From positions 18,577,578-18,641,577 of the forward strand of contig NC_086378.1 in assembly GCF_036588685.1 (NCBI RefSeq): DNA of 64,000 nt. The letters run 5' to 3'. The notes beneath the pieces were generated by a model. That model was not told the origin of the DNA and made no database searches. It saw only the letters and a program-made list of their open reading frames with translations. Positions within the stretch are counted from its first letter, which is position 1. Each line of letters starts with the position of its first letter. The position numbers and the translations under genes are program-made. The stretch is from Mytilus trossulus (lineage: Eukaryota > Mollusca > Bivalvia > Mytilida > Mytilidae). Of this stretch, positions 47,530-59,320 are shown in pieces.

Positions 47530-47720
47530 AGGCATAGATTACCTAAGCCGTATTTGGTACAACTTTTTGGAATTGTGGATCCTCAATGCTCTTCAACTCT
47601 GTACTTGTTGTTTGGCTTTATATATGTATTTTGATATGAGCGTAACTGATGAGTCTTATGCATACGAAACGCGCGTCTGGCGTACTAAAATATAATCATA
47701 GTACCTGATATCAATTGGGC
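47530..47720 (+). ncRNA. Hammerhead-ribozyme repeat, GUC type, intact core
   Basis: On the plus strand: CTGATGA (47,646-47,652), GAAA (47,666-47,669), stem III ACGCGCGT and cleavage triplet GTC (47,675-47,677). Stem I pairs GCGTAA with TGGCGT with one mismatch. Stem II (GTCT/ATAC) has one mismatch and may be weak. The 5' flank (GGCATAGATTACCTAAGCCG...CAACTCTGTACTTG) matches the copy at 39.7 kb. Confidence 0.78.
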
Positions 47721-48130
47721 ATGAAATAAAAATCATAGCAAGACAGTTAAAATTAAGACATTTGCCTGCTGCAAAATACCACATTTTGGTGTCTATATAT
47801 CCTTGTGTATGTTTATGTCATTGAATTGCTGAAGGGAAAATATTTCGTTGAATCTGTAGAAAAGTGATCTTTAATCACTTAAGGAATTTAAATGAATGTA
47901 GCATGTTTTTGTAATATACGTGGTACTTTTGATAAAACATCTTTTTCAAACACAAAAATATAATGGTTTTGATTATATTTAGCAAAACATTTAGAGATGA
48001 TGTATAGTAGTTGGTTACTTTGCCTTACTTTTTAAGACTCCGATGTCAATTTGTTGTATAGCTTCAGTAGAACTAATGCTTGTTATGTCATTTGTAATAA
48101 GCAATCTGTAATGTTTTCGGGTATAAATTA

Positions 48131-48173
48131 GATATAGGAAGATGTGTGTGAGACAACTCTCCATCCAAATAAG
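48131..48173 (+). repeat. Dispersed repeat family 1, short fragment
   Basis: It runs from GATATAGGAAGATGTGTGTG to CTCCATCCAAATAAGC. Like the 24.46-kb fragment, it lacks about ten bases between the two GAG words and ends after CCAAATAA. Confidence 0.65.
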
Positions 48174-48179
48174 CTTGTA

Positions 48180-51100
48180 TTGTGTTGCAGGTAGATTAAA
48201 CCACTAAGGAAACAATATTCAAACAAAACAAAAACACTTAAAAGTATAATAAACATAGCAATACCTGTTTTTTAAATATAGCTCATTGTTTACAAAAAAA
48301 TATCATTGCTGAATGCATTTAATTGAATTAATCGAAAACTCCCCTGATTAATTGTAAACCTTATATGTCGCTAAGATGTCACAACATATTAATGTCATTT
48401 CGATCGTTTACTAATGTTACAAATGTATGCATACTATTGAACAGTAAAAGTAGGTACTTTCAGAAGTATTGGGTACTGCATAGCTATGAAACAATAACGT
48501 GATGGCCATCATAACGTGTCCGTGTATAATGTAAGAAAAATATAAAGTTCTAAAAGGTATTTTAAACAAAGCAGTTGTCAAGCAGTAACACATCAATCAA
48601 CAATGTACATGATACATTGTACATTTGAATATAAGAAAACTTACTACTATTTTTTTCAAAGTCCAAAACTGTGATGCTGAAATTAATTTAAAGGTTTTCA
48701 CATGGTTAGATATCTGTCCTCAATCTTTACCATCCGATTATATGTGTTTCTTGCCAGAAACTTTGATATGACAAAAGATTTTTGTCTATCCAAAAATTAG
48801 ATTAATAATAAATATAAGCATGGGAATTATGTTTAGCTAATATAAAGCTTTGTGATTTTAATATATCTGATTAATTTTGGCTTCTCAGGGGGTATATGTT
48901 TACCTCATTTGATACTTGTGTCTTATTGCCAAATTATACATCTTTTGTTTTAAAACCTCATAACTGTTTTAATTGCATATTTGAGAGAAACCTATACTTT
49001 TGCGCCATGACGGTCTGTTTTCTGATATGGGTTTATCTTTGAAACAATATTTCCATATACGACAATACAAGTCACACATAGTCAGAATTTTGTTAGAAAT
49101 ATATACCTGGGATCTTAATATTTTATCTATTCGCATGAAATTAATATAGTCTCTTTTGTTGAAGATAATTTGTGGCTGCACGAAATGGTATCAGTATTAA
49201 CTTCTAGAATATCCGAATCCTGCGAGAGCATGACGTTTTTAATTGACCCCACATAGCTTAACGGGGTAACTTGCCAAGAGAACTAGGGTATTATATTCGT
49301 TTAAACATCTACCTGTTTTTCTGTTATATTCATATATTCTTTGTTGTTGTAAAGCGTTGCCAGGATGACACGGAATCAGTTTTCAAGACCTTCTGATCCG
49401 GATCGCTCACAGATGCACACCCGAGCTTGATTCAGCGTGTTATCATGCAAGCGATGTTACTATCGTTTGATATCAAATCTTATTGCAGATGATATCTTTT
49501 ATTAAAATTAAACTTACCTTATCAGCTTAAAATCTGGAAATCTGATAATTCTCTTACTAGCCCACAGTTAAAGAATTTCTCTTTAAATCCGTCACCCTTG
49601 AAATAGTATGAAATCATATTACTGCATTAATTAAGTATGACCAGTCTTGCTGCATGGCTCTGTCGTGTAAATGTTCTAATTAAGAATATTTCAGTTTGAA
49701 ATTTGAGTATATTAAATATTTTTTTCTTATTTGTACAGCATTCATGTGCATGATTATCCCCAAAACACCTGTATGCATATACAACAATTGAGCAATGATT
49801 CATCAGCTTAAATGGACATATATAATTTTATCTTTGAAGACTATATAGTGTGTCATTCACACAATATAATTTGACCATTTTGTTCTTAACATCTAAGTCA
49901 TAGCTCTCTATATGAAAAATATCTTTGACGCAAAAATAAACAACGAAAACGTTAATCGAAAGAATAAAAGTATTTGGGATGTTTTCCGTTTTGTCTTTGG
50001 TTGAGAGTTGTCCCATTGACAATAATACTCTATCGTCTTATCCCTATACACGTCGATGAATTTATATAAACCAACATCATACAATGAATCCGAAAGACAT
50101 CAAGAGTTTAACATTGCCTTTGCGATCCCTTCCAATATTAAAGACTCTATTTACAAATAACATGTAAATGGTTCAAACTAACGAAACCTCCGTTCTAGAA
50201 AAGCGAACCGAGAAACTCCGTCAATACCACGTAAACAAGGAAAAAAAGAGGAAAATATATATTACGATGAATTAAAGATTAGCCTTCTACATGTATACAT
50301 GCTTTTATAATTTATTGCAGTTTTTGGTGACATGAATTTACAATGCAGAATCTTTACATATAATAAAAAAAAAGCTGAAGCACCTTATTTGAGTACTACG
50401 TCAAATTGTTTGGGCTCTCGGTCATAAAACTTTACTCAGTACTCCGAGTACAAAATAAGTGCTCGAAACATAAAATCCAGTATTTTGATTTGTTGATTCT
50501 TGAGTCGTGCTCGAAAGTTTCATGACCGCAAAGCCTGGTGTCCATGATAATCCGTGCATGTTATATTAACAAAACAAGAAAACAATATTGTCTTATGGTA
50601 AAGTTGTATTGATATGTTTGTTTGGTAATTCGTATGATTTGGTGTACGAGATCATTAAATTGTTGACTAGCTTTTCTCAAAGAAGACAAATATTGCGTTT
50701 TATGAAATATTTCGGTTAACATATTTGTTATAATCTTATTTTAAAACAAATTGTTTAGCACATAGTTGTCAGTTCAAATTATTCATCTCTGAAGAAACAA
50801 TGGCCTTTTATGTTGGATAATGAGCACCCTCAGAGGGTTCCGTATATATCATAATAACAAATAATCTTATTTGTTAGCGGTGGTATTTCCGAAATAATTC
50901 ACATGAATCTGTCTGTTTTCTGTCATAACTGGTCATCATGGCGGACATACAGAGACAAATAAAATTGATTCCCATATAAGAATTCCGAGAATAATAGCGT
51001 AGATCAAGACATATATGATATCATAACTGACAGAAAATTTCACCTCCGAGACTCACTTCTAATGTGAGGCTATTAGTATGCGTATAGATGGTAAACGTTA

Positions 51101-52100
51101 ACAAATTGATACGTCAATCTGAGAACCCGATTTCCATCTTATCTTGAATGCCCGGATGAATAACGCCATCACAAGTCAATGTCCCGGTAGAGTTAACGTT
51201 CACTCCTTTCATAGTATTTGTGTAGAATTTTTAGTAAACTGTTTTTGATACAAGTGCCCCTTTCTTTTTACAGTTTTTGTGAGTTAAGTTCTTGCATATC
51301 CTAAGAAAAGGCATGCAGTCCCGGCTATTTTCATGAGTTAGACAATGTAATAGTCTGCATCAAGGTGGTTTAGTTTGCAGTTGCAAAGAGTTTAATGATA
51401 AGCCATTTGAATCGACTAAAGGAAGATAAGGAAGCAACAAACGGGAATTCATTTTTTAAATGAACGAATGTAATTTCATTGATATAAACTATTTAAACAT
51501 TTGGTGACTGTCTGTTAAAAACAAGAAAACAATGTAACCTTTGGAAATGCTTTGTCAATGCTTTGTCAATGCAATGAATCATAGATTGTTCTTGTTTTGC
51601 TTACAGTAGTCAAGTTATTGTTTAGCCAATTTTACCAATAAGTTAACACACCATTGTAGAACAAAGAAATTAAAAATCAAAACCAACATTTATATCGGAC
51701 CACAGAAGACCGAAACAACCCACAGACATACCTAATGAAATAATGCGATCATGTCTTTTATTCATAACATAAATCATGTCCTAGTACTATATCTTTTTTG
51801 TCATTTCTACAATGCACTTTCACAAAAAAAAAAGAAAAAAAAAGCATAAATTATTCCTCGTTTTCACTTAAATATAGGTTTAAAAAAAATCAAAATTAAA
51901 AAAATCAAAAATCAAACTCCTCCCTACCCGATTTTTTCAGGAATATTTATGTCTCAAAAGGTTTTGACCAAATGGCCGATATAATCTTTACAGTGGCAGT
52001 AAAACAAATAAAGATTTTTATATTTCCCCCATTTTCAAACGTATTTAAGAATGTAATATCGATGCAAGTACTAGTGAGTTTTATCCGTAACACACACTTT
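48180..52100. other. 3.9-kb non-coding stretch
   Basis: No gene is recognised. A short family-1-type tail (GTTGTCCCATTGACAATAAT) is at about 50,005. A GC-richer patch at 51,110-51,215 is open for about 31 codons on the minus strand (NSTGTLTCDGVIHPGIQDKM), but I cannot link it to any gene. A poly-A-rich patch is at 51,825-51,845. Confidence 0.4.
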
Positions 52101-52104
52101 CATT

Positions 52105-52560
52105 TTTGCTTATGTGCTTTTTCTGTATGCCATTTTTAGTTTCTTTATTACATATGACTTGGCTCTGTACTTATACATCCCGTCATTGTTATTGTGCCAT
52201 TGCTATTGTTTGTTTACATATTTGTTTGTTTTATATAGTGATTTAGACAAGAACACAATGTTGACTGCTGTACCCCTGATTTTGACATTTTATCCATAAT
52301 GTCAGTTTGTTTTGTTCCCATTTCTATATCAATATTTTTGAATTGTATGCCACTGTCATACAAGTGAGAGGTTTATCTAGATTTAAATCCACCATTTTCT
52401 ACATAATAAAATGTCTATACTAAGTCAGGAATGTGACAGTGGTTGTCCATTCGTTTGATGAGCTTGAGCTTTTGATTTCGCCCTTTGATTAGGGACTTTC
52501 CAATTTTAATTTTCCTCGGAGTTTATTATTTTTGAGATTTTACTTTACGCTACCAAAAAA
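52105..52560 (+). repeat. Dispersed repeat family 2, long copy
   Basis: This includes GACTTGGCTCTGTACTTATA, CATCCCGTCATTGTTATTG, ATACAAGTGAGAGGTTTATC, GTTGTCCATTCGTTTGATGA and GATTAGGGACTTTCCAATTT. The right third recurs in reverse at 26,317-26,465 and 33,160-33,260. It has no intact coding frame; it may be the 3' non-coding part of a retroelement. Confidence 0.7.
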
Positions 52561-53182
52561 TTTAAATTAAAGAAATACCAATTTGAGCGAATTAAAATTT
52601 AAAAAAGGGCACACCAGAATTAAACGGTTCACTTGTCTCATGGAGTACAGTTCAACATGTTATTTTAGAACAACTATATAATTCATTATTAAAATGAAAA
52701 TTATTTATGGTCAGATTTTATCATATAAAAATGTGCAACTTGAACCACCGAGTACTGACATTCCACAGGCCCAATTGCAGGTATTATATAACATTCTCTT
52801 TACTCCAATTTCCTTGTATTATTTGCCTCATAAGGCTAGAAATATGTATTCGATCTTCTTCACAGTTTTGATTTCCCTCCTCTGTTATTCTGCTGATGTA
52901 GATACAGCAGATGACATTTGAGCTCAAGTAACTTTGATGCTGATTTTTTTAATTCTTTTCGTATTCTCTTTTATTCTGTTGATAGAGATACAATGGATTG
53001 GACTTGAGCATTACGTGGTCAAACTAAACATATGTTATATGTTGATGTGTCTGTCCCAAGTCACCGACTGCATCAACAGTAGTCTTTGTCTTAGTGTGTG
53101 TGTGTCCTTTGAAAATCTTGCGTTGAATGCAGATCATTATTATAGGGTTTGTCGTTTTTTTTAAACAGTCTACAACTATCAT

Positions 53183-53463
53183 AGATATAGGAAGATGTGG
53201 TGTGAGTGCCAATGAGACAACTCTCCATCCAAATAACAATTTAAAAATTAAACCATTATAGGTTAAAGTACGGCCTTCAACACGGAGCCTTGGCTCACAC
53301 CGAACAACAAGCTATAAAGGGCCCCAAAATTACTAGTGTAAAACCATTCAAACGGGAAAACCAACGGTCTAATCTATATAAACAAAACGAGAAACGAGAA
53401 ACACGTATATATTACATAAACAAACGACAACTACTGTACATCAGATTCCTGACTTAGGACAGG
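53183..53463 (+). repeat. Dispersed repeat family 1, long copy
   Basis: A near-full copy almost identical to 26,910-27,195, from GATATAGGAAGATGTGGTG to CAGATTCCTGACTTAGGACA. The low divergence suggests recent spread. Confidence 0.85.
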
Positions 53464-53465
53464 TG

Positions 53466-53587
53466 AAAATGTTTGGATTGTTTTTTTGAAATGTATTTTG
53501 CATGATGTGTATGTGAAAAAAGAAATATCATGTTTGGATTGTTTTTTTGAAATGTATTTTGCATGATGTGTATGTGAAAAAAGAAAA
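53466..53587 (+). repeat. Two-copy direct repeat (~62 bp)
   Basis: The block TGTTTGGATTGTTTTTTTGA...GCATGATGTGTATGTGAAAA occurs twice back to back with essentially no differences. It sits immediately after the family-1 repeat. Confidence 0.88.
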
Positions 53588-53789
53588 AAACTAACATACA
53601 ACATATAAGACACTATATATTCACGAAGACCAAAGAGACAATAACCAAACAAAAATACCCGAAGACTATATTTATATTTCGTAATGTCGGGGCCTTTTAT
53701 AGCTGACTATACGATATAAATTGTGCTTATTGATGCAGACAGTACAGTGACTTATATAGTCGCTTATACTATTTTCCGGATTTGTTATC

Positions 53790-54180
53790 ACATAAGCAAC
53801 ACGATGGGTGCCACATGTGGAGCAGGATATACTTACCATTCCGGAACACCTGAGATCACCCCTTATAGTTTTTGGTTGGGATCTTGTTTTTAATTCTTTA
53901 GTTTTCTATGTTGTGTCATGTGTACTATTGTTTGTTTGTTTGTCTTTTTCATTTTAAGCCATGGCGTTGCAAGTTCATTTTCGATTTATGAGTTTGACTG
54001 TCCAACTGGTATCTTTCGTCCCTCATTTAGGTCAACGTCAGCTGGGTTATGTTAATAGTTGGTCCGAGACCACAATTGTCGTCCCTTGATTTTCGTTGTT
54101 CTACGAATATAGTCCCTAGTGTTAACAGTGGGTTACTTGCCAATAATTTTTATATCCCTTCCAAATTTATTTCTCCATGT
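53790..54180 (+). repeat. Dispersed repeat family 4
   Basis: This contains GTGCCACATGTGGAGCAGGA, ATTCCGGAACACCTGAGATC, AAGCCATGGCGTTGCAAG, TTTGACTGTCCAACTGGTAT and CTTTCGTCCCTC. The last word recurs at about 33,811. It resembles a multi-copy bivalve repeat. It is followed by a second repeat-like block to about 54,490 (AATTGGGTCCAGAATTTTAC). Confidence 0.55.
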
Positions 54181-54499
54181 TTAATGCCTGAAATTGTAAG
54201 TAGGGAGGTGAAATAACACTGTAAAAAAAAATTGGGTCCAGAATTTTACAGGAAAGTAGTGATTTGGTCCAGCTGAAAAAGGTTAAAAATTAGCACTTCG
54301 GAAGCTGTCAAAAGATTTCAAGACACCCTAAACACAAAATTGTCCATATTTTGAGTTAGAGGCGATGAAGTTTTCTATAATTTTGATATAATTTGTCCCA
54401 AAAGTAGTACAACACACTGTAAAAATTTCATTGAGAAAGCGCAGGTGGGATTTTTTTTATTTTCCTTTATGTTCTAAAAGAAATGCACTACGAATTAAT

Positions 54500-55901
54500 T
54501 GTGTTCTCGGACCAGTTGTCTTGTGGACATCAAACCACATTTCCTTCTTGTTTTATGGAGGCGTAAACAATCTATCGAAATAACATAAGCTAAAGTTAAA
54601 TCAAGACAAGTACTAGTAATAAAATCAGAACCTCCAGAACTATTAGAATCGAGCAAATAAGGATAGGACTCTGACTACGATATATATGTCACTAACCAAC
54701 TGCATTCCATGTACACTTTTGTACATCATTCTTTATTCAATATGTTTAGCTAAGGTAAAAAAACTTATAAAATTAATATCAAGTTTTAAAATACTTTAAA
54801 TAAGTCTATATGCAATGGCCAATTTTGGTACCACGAATGTTCATTATTGGATCAGAGTTATTAAAATACTGATCTCTGTTATTGTTATCATAATGTGACG
54901 CAAGTTCCTAAAGATATGGATTTCAATCATTTTGGTTATTGGATCAATTTGTTTTTGATTATTTTTTCCATGTCTTGGTATAGGTACTTTGTAAATGTTA
55001 GCAGAGTTTAATAACGGTCCACCAAGTTTCCCTCTTACAAATATTTTCATTTTTAATAACATTACTTTTGTATGAACTTGAGCTTCAGTTCAAAATCAGA
55101 GGTGACTGCGTATTCGTCCACAGCCAACCGGAAGGCCCTCATGGTTGTTGAAGAGACATCATCATGTTCAGAATACATCACACGTATTTGATTTAACGTC
55201 TAAATCAAAATCAAAATTCAAACTCAGATGGAAAAAAAGTGCAGATGTTTACTTAAAATGTTATTTATTTCAAACAAAACAAATTGTATACAACACAAAT
55301 ATACATATTGTTAAAATAGCACTGTTGAAACACACAGAATAATTTAACGTGTTAGACACAATAACTTACAACTTATATATTATATAAACAAGAAACAAGA
55401 CAATTACAAAAATATTATATATTTCCTAATGAAAGAAATAAGTCCATAAAATATAGGTTACAACTTCCATTCAAAGTAAATTACCATTTGTTTTAAATAC
55501 GTACAATTGTATTCTTTCACAGACAAAACAAGTTTATTCAAAACTTTCATTCTGTTCTTGGATAAAAAGAAATAATTTATTTCCTAGAGTTTCAATTGAA
55601 GAAAAAGATAAAATCTAACATTATATGTCAATCTTTTATCCAAAAAGGTTGTATCTTATACAAGCACTTTGGTATATCGGAATGCAATCCATTAGCAATT
55701 TTGCCCTATAATTTGAAATTATGTAACAAACAAAGTAAGCCGCGAATAAGAATGATTTGTTGATTTGTACCTGAAATTTTAGACTTCCGGTTTATCTTTC
55801 ACCGGGATCTGTTTATAACCTGTCTATGTATCATGACTAGATGAACTGTTTGAAGCTTTCACAGAAAGACATGGTCTTTTTACATTAATTATCACAGTTG
55901 A
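54500..55901. other. Non-coding stretch at the 3' side of the T-box gene
   Basis: It probably contains the 3' untranslated region of the T-box gene (minus strand). A candidate AATAAA on the minus strand is near 55,533-55,538. At about 55,073-55,185 a minus-strand frame of some 40 codons with balanced codon use (TTMRAFRLAVDEYAVTSDFE) ends in TAA; it is unrecognised. Confidence 0.4.
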
Positions 55902-56281
55902 TTATTGTCGACATCCTTCCGCTGCACTTTCTGCAGCTTTTTGTGCTATTTTTTCCGGTGTCAGGTATGGATGATACCTGTACATTGAGGATGGATTATA
56001 ATGGAGTCCGCTATTGTCTGAGGTTGAGTATGAAGCACTAGAAGGAACTGTGTCCCTGAGTCGTAGGTTACTTGATCCTAGTAAGGGATGTAAAGCTACG
56101 GTTGGAAAAACAAAGTTAGAATTAGCAGCAGCCATGCCAAACAGTCCTCCATACAATGTGTATAACGATCTGTCATTCGGAAGGTAAGCAGACGACCCCA
56201 TCATGGATGATGGTATCGGACGCCATATTGGCCATGGTGAATGAGGGACGCCGCTTTGTTTATCTCCACCTAAACCATCTT
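55902..56281 (-). CDS. tbx20: Tbx20 last exon (C-terminal region)
   Basis: The acceptor is ATTTCTTTCAG. The 380-nt exon encodes [20 protein letters not shown], a Ser/Tyr/Pro-rich tail with [14 protein letters not shown], and stop TGA or TAA-type at 55,902-55,904. Low-complexity aromatic C-termini are usual in Tbx20 proteins. Confidence 0.88.
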
Positions 56282-59200
56282 CTGAAAGAAATGGTTAGAT
56301 TTTGTTAAAATGTTTTAAAGAAGACATTTTTTTTTATTGGTTTTCAATATGACTTAATAAATGCTGGTACATTTATAATAGATCATGTGTCCGAGGTTTG
56401 GCGAAAATTGACAATGTTATAACAAAACTTTTGAAATAGTGACATGGTGATTTTAGTTATCACGCGATCTATAATTGTTACATGGATGTTTTTTTGTCCT
56501 ATTTCCTTATCTCAAATAACGTAAACAAAAACAAAGTCAAACATACAAAAAAGGTTTCTTAATAGATCACCCTCTTCTTGTGTAATTATAGTAAAACCTA
56601 TGCATTTTGAACTTTAATCAAAGGTCATACCTCTTATAAAGACAGTTTATCCGGTCCAAATGATGACCTTTATTTTGGGAGCCCTTTACAGCTTGCTGTT
56701 CGGTGTGAGCCAAGGCTCTGTGTTGAAGGCCGTATTTCGATCTAGAATTGTTTAATTTTACAAATTCCAACTTCAAAGGGAAATTGTTTCATTAACACTC
56801 ATACTACATCTTCTTGATATATCTATTGTCTGTACATTGAAATGTGAAAATTGTACCCACCCTTCGCCATATATTCTATTGTACCCGCCCTTCGCCATAT
56901 ATTCTAATGTACCCACCCTTCGCCATATATTCTCATGTACCCACCCTTCGCCATATATTCTAATGTACCCACCCTTCGCCATATATTCTCTGTGCTGCTT
57001 GAGTTGTTCCTCTATCTCTGACTCTGAGTACGATCTCAATGGAGACCTAGCGTAGGTGTGCTGTTGTAATAAACTCTCCATGCTTTCTCTGTACAAACAT
57101 GGATACGTTGGACATTCGGAACTGAAGGCAGAGCTAAAAAAGTAAATGCTAAAGATTTCATACATGTAGCAAAACACGTTTGAAAACTGTAAATAACATT
57201 AAGATCATCCTTGTGTTTGTTTCCCTAATTTAAAAAAATATATATCATACAAAAGAGGGATATTTGTTTCTTTTGGAATTAACAATCGATACCATGTGTC
57301 CTTATTTCTAATTTACATTACACGAACAAGGTATTGGCTTATCTTGGTATAATAAATTTCTTATATGACTTGTCAGTGATTTCCGGAAAAGATTTATTTT
57401 CGGTTCTTTGTATGGGTTGTTTGTTCTCTAAAAGGCTCTTTTTTGTTAGTATTTATACTTGTAGTACATATAGAAAGAAAAAACAACCATTTCAACGATA
57501 GGGCTTGCTTTATCCCATGCAGGTCTTAATATAACAGAGTTTTAAAAATTACAAAATAATGTTTGCATGAAAATGTCAGTAAGCATACAGGATTTTTTTT
57601 TATTAACGGTAATTTTAAAAGTACAAACTGTACTCCATATCGGAAACATAGTTGGTAAGCAAAATTCTAAATCCCTCATATATATGCAAAAGTATAAAAT
57701 ACAAATAAAAATTATATATAAAACAATGTGTCTTTATAGTTACCTTTCAAATTCTGTAAGTCGTGTTGAATCCCTGAAACCTTTTGCAAATGGGTTGCTG
57801 TCGATTTTTAATTTTGTTATCTGAAAGATACATTTACAATTATCATCATTCTTCATGATTAACACGAAACTGATAAATGTCATATACAAAACATGTTAAG
57901 GACGTGTATAGTTAAAAAATAAAGCTATCATTTGATTTTAAATATTACGGAAAAAAACTTTGAGGAAATTCTTTTGAAAAGAAAACACAAGTTTGTTGCA
58001 TACCAAGTTGTGTTTTTTGTACAAACACAAAAAGCCTTTTTAAGAACAGTCAATAATTATTAATATATCATGAACAAGAAGCATTATAAAAACATACTAC
58101 ATTTTGCAATATTTTTTATTGTATACAATTTCGTTTTCTTTAATGACTTTTGTATGTGTAAGCTAATGATATAGTAAGTATTGCTGAATAATTACTGTTG
58201 GAAAAAAGTCCAAATATCAAAGCATGTTTATGCATCCCTACTTATATATAATATTTCGAGGTGTAAACTTTCCCCGCTGTTTGTTCAACTAAATTGTTGT
58301 TCCTGCACTGGTATACTTATAGCGGTTATAATTGTTAAAGTACTTCGTCATTAATAACACTGGTACTCGACATGTGAAACTGACATTTTGAAAGATGCAA
58401 GTTTAATATACGATAAATTTATTACCAGTTGATTCTGATATGCTGTTACAGCAATAAATGTACTTTCCGGAAATATGAACGTCTTGAATTCCTCCGCGTC
58501 TAAACTTGACACGGATGTTTGGTTTGAACCGGTGTCCTTTTTCTTCACGATGTGAATTCTTGGTTGGTATTTATGCATGGAATTGAGAATAATCTGAAAT
58601 TAGTCAAATCACTACAGTTGCTAATAATTAACAGAATTGCAGTAATATATGTTTAATTTGTTTACTGAACGTGTGAATATGGAGTGAATTTCTTGTTAAT
58701 GGGTGAAATAGTTCTCAATTTTCAATCATGTTGCGTTTCAAGACGATAAATATTCTTATAGTGCAACTTCACAGATGAAATGTTTTATGAGGCAAGAACA
58801 GTAATTTTACATCATAACATTTGCGGAAATACTAATTAAAACATGATGCGAGGACAACGAACGTTAATATATGAGCTTTAAAAACCGAATTAAATGCAAA
58901 GATATGTATACAGGTTTTTCTTAACTTATGTGCTATGTTAAAAGTTCAAAGTTGAATTACAACATTGTAAACTTGTGCAAAATATGATTAAAAAGATGAA
59001 AAGGTAATGGAAATTAAAAAAAAAGTTATCTGATAAATTATAATACCTGGTTATTTTTATCTAGCATATTATTGGTGAGCTTCAGTTTTTCAAAAGAGAC
59101 TGTTTGCTTTGTTAGTTGTTCCCCAGTGTATGGCGAGTCTGGGTGCATATAAAGTCTTGTTGGTAGTGGTGGGTCTGCTTTGCCAGCCACGAGCCATGAG

Positions 59201-59320
59201 GACCGGTGATAAGCATATCTATATCGTTTGTTATCTACTGGAACAATGTCCATCAGAACCATGTATCTAGTCTCAGGGTCAATACCAGTAAAGGATACTC
59301 GTAATGTCGGAAACATGCGT
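55902..59320 (-). CDS. tbx20: Tbx20-type T-box transcription factor, last five exons (5' partial)
   Basis: The exons, in transcript order, are 59,320-59,047, 58,593-58,426, 57,820-57,744, 57,088-56,973 and 56,281-55,902. All junctions are GT-AG with matching phases. The T-box runs from [15 protein letters not shown] through [35 protein letters not shown] and TAYQNQL to [15 protein letters not shown]. The run [20 protein letters not shown] is the signature after the T-box in Tbx20 (insect midline/H15), which is why I choose this subfamily. The protein binds T-site DNA and in animals patterns heart, neurons or midline tissue; that role is from the family. The T-box begins in an exon not found here, since residues before RRMFPT (the LETKELWDKFH segment) are absent. 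The C-terminus ends MYRYHPYL and a short tail. Confidence 0.93.
56661..56745 (-). repeat. Dispersed repeat family 1, minus-strand fragment in a Tbx20 intron
   Basis: The plus strand reads GGAGCCCTTTACAGCTTGCT, CGGTGTGAGCCAAGGCTCTG and TTGAAGGCCGTA. This is the reverse of the CGGAGCCTTGGCTCACACC block in the other copies. Confidence 0.75.
56855..56996 (-). repeat. 28-bp tandem repeat, five units, containing splice donors
   Basis: On the minus strand the unit is AGAATATATGGCGAAGGGTG plus GGTACATT, repeated five times and overlapping the end of the Tbx20 exon. Each unit has AAGG|GTGGGT, a usable 5' splice site, except the fourth, which reads AAGG|GCGGGT. The unit length is not a multiple of three. 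Confidence 0.9.
56973..57088 (-). CDS. tbx20: Tbx20 exon ending inside a tandem repeat
   Basis: The acceptor is CATGTTTGTACAG. The exon encodes [20 protein letters not shown] and continues to EYMAK. The donor AAGG|GTGGGT gives the phase (1) needed by the last exon. That donor is the first of five tandem 28-bp copies, so the exact 3' end is uncertain. Confidence 0.82.
57744..57820 (-). CDS. tbx20: Tbx20 exon: T-box end
   Basis: The acceptor is GTATCTTTCAG and the donor is GAAAG|GTAACT. The 77-nt exon encodes [20 protein letters not shown] and LTEFE. It ends in phase 2, completing Arg with the next exon. Confidence 0.92.
58426..58593 (-). CDS. tbx20: Tbx20 exon: T-box part 2
   Basis: The acceptor is GACTAATTTCAG and the donor is AACTG|GTAATA. 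The 168-nt exon is exactly 56 codons, from [12 protein letters not shown] to TAYQNQL, phase 0 at both ends. Confidence 0.93.
59047..59320 (-). CDS. tbx20: Tbx20 exon: central T-box part 1
   Basis: The acceptor is CTTTAATTTTAG and the donor is AACCAG|GTATTA. The 274-nt exon starts with the last base of an Arg codon and encodes RMFPTLRV to LDKNNQ. The entering phase means a further upstream exon must supply AG. Confidence 0.93.

Noticed and set aside
51110..51215. Short minus-strand frame NSTGTLTCDGVIHPGIQDKM as an exon
   Set aside because: It is only about 31 codons, with an in-frame stop just upstream and no acceptor or matching exon nearby; noted only as a patch.
57567..57824. Plus-strand 85-codon frame as a gene
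   Set aside because: Its 3' third is the antisense shadow of the Tbx20 exon at 57,744-57,820.
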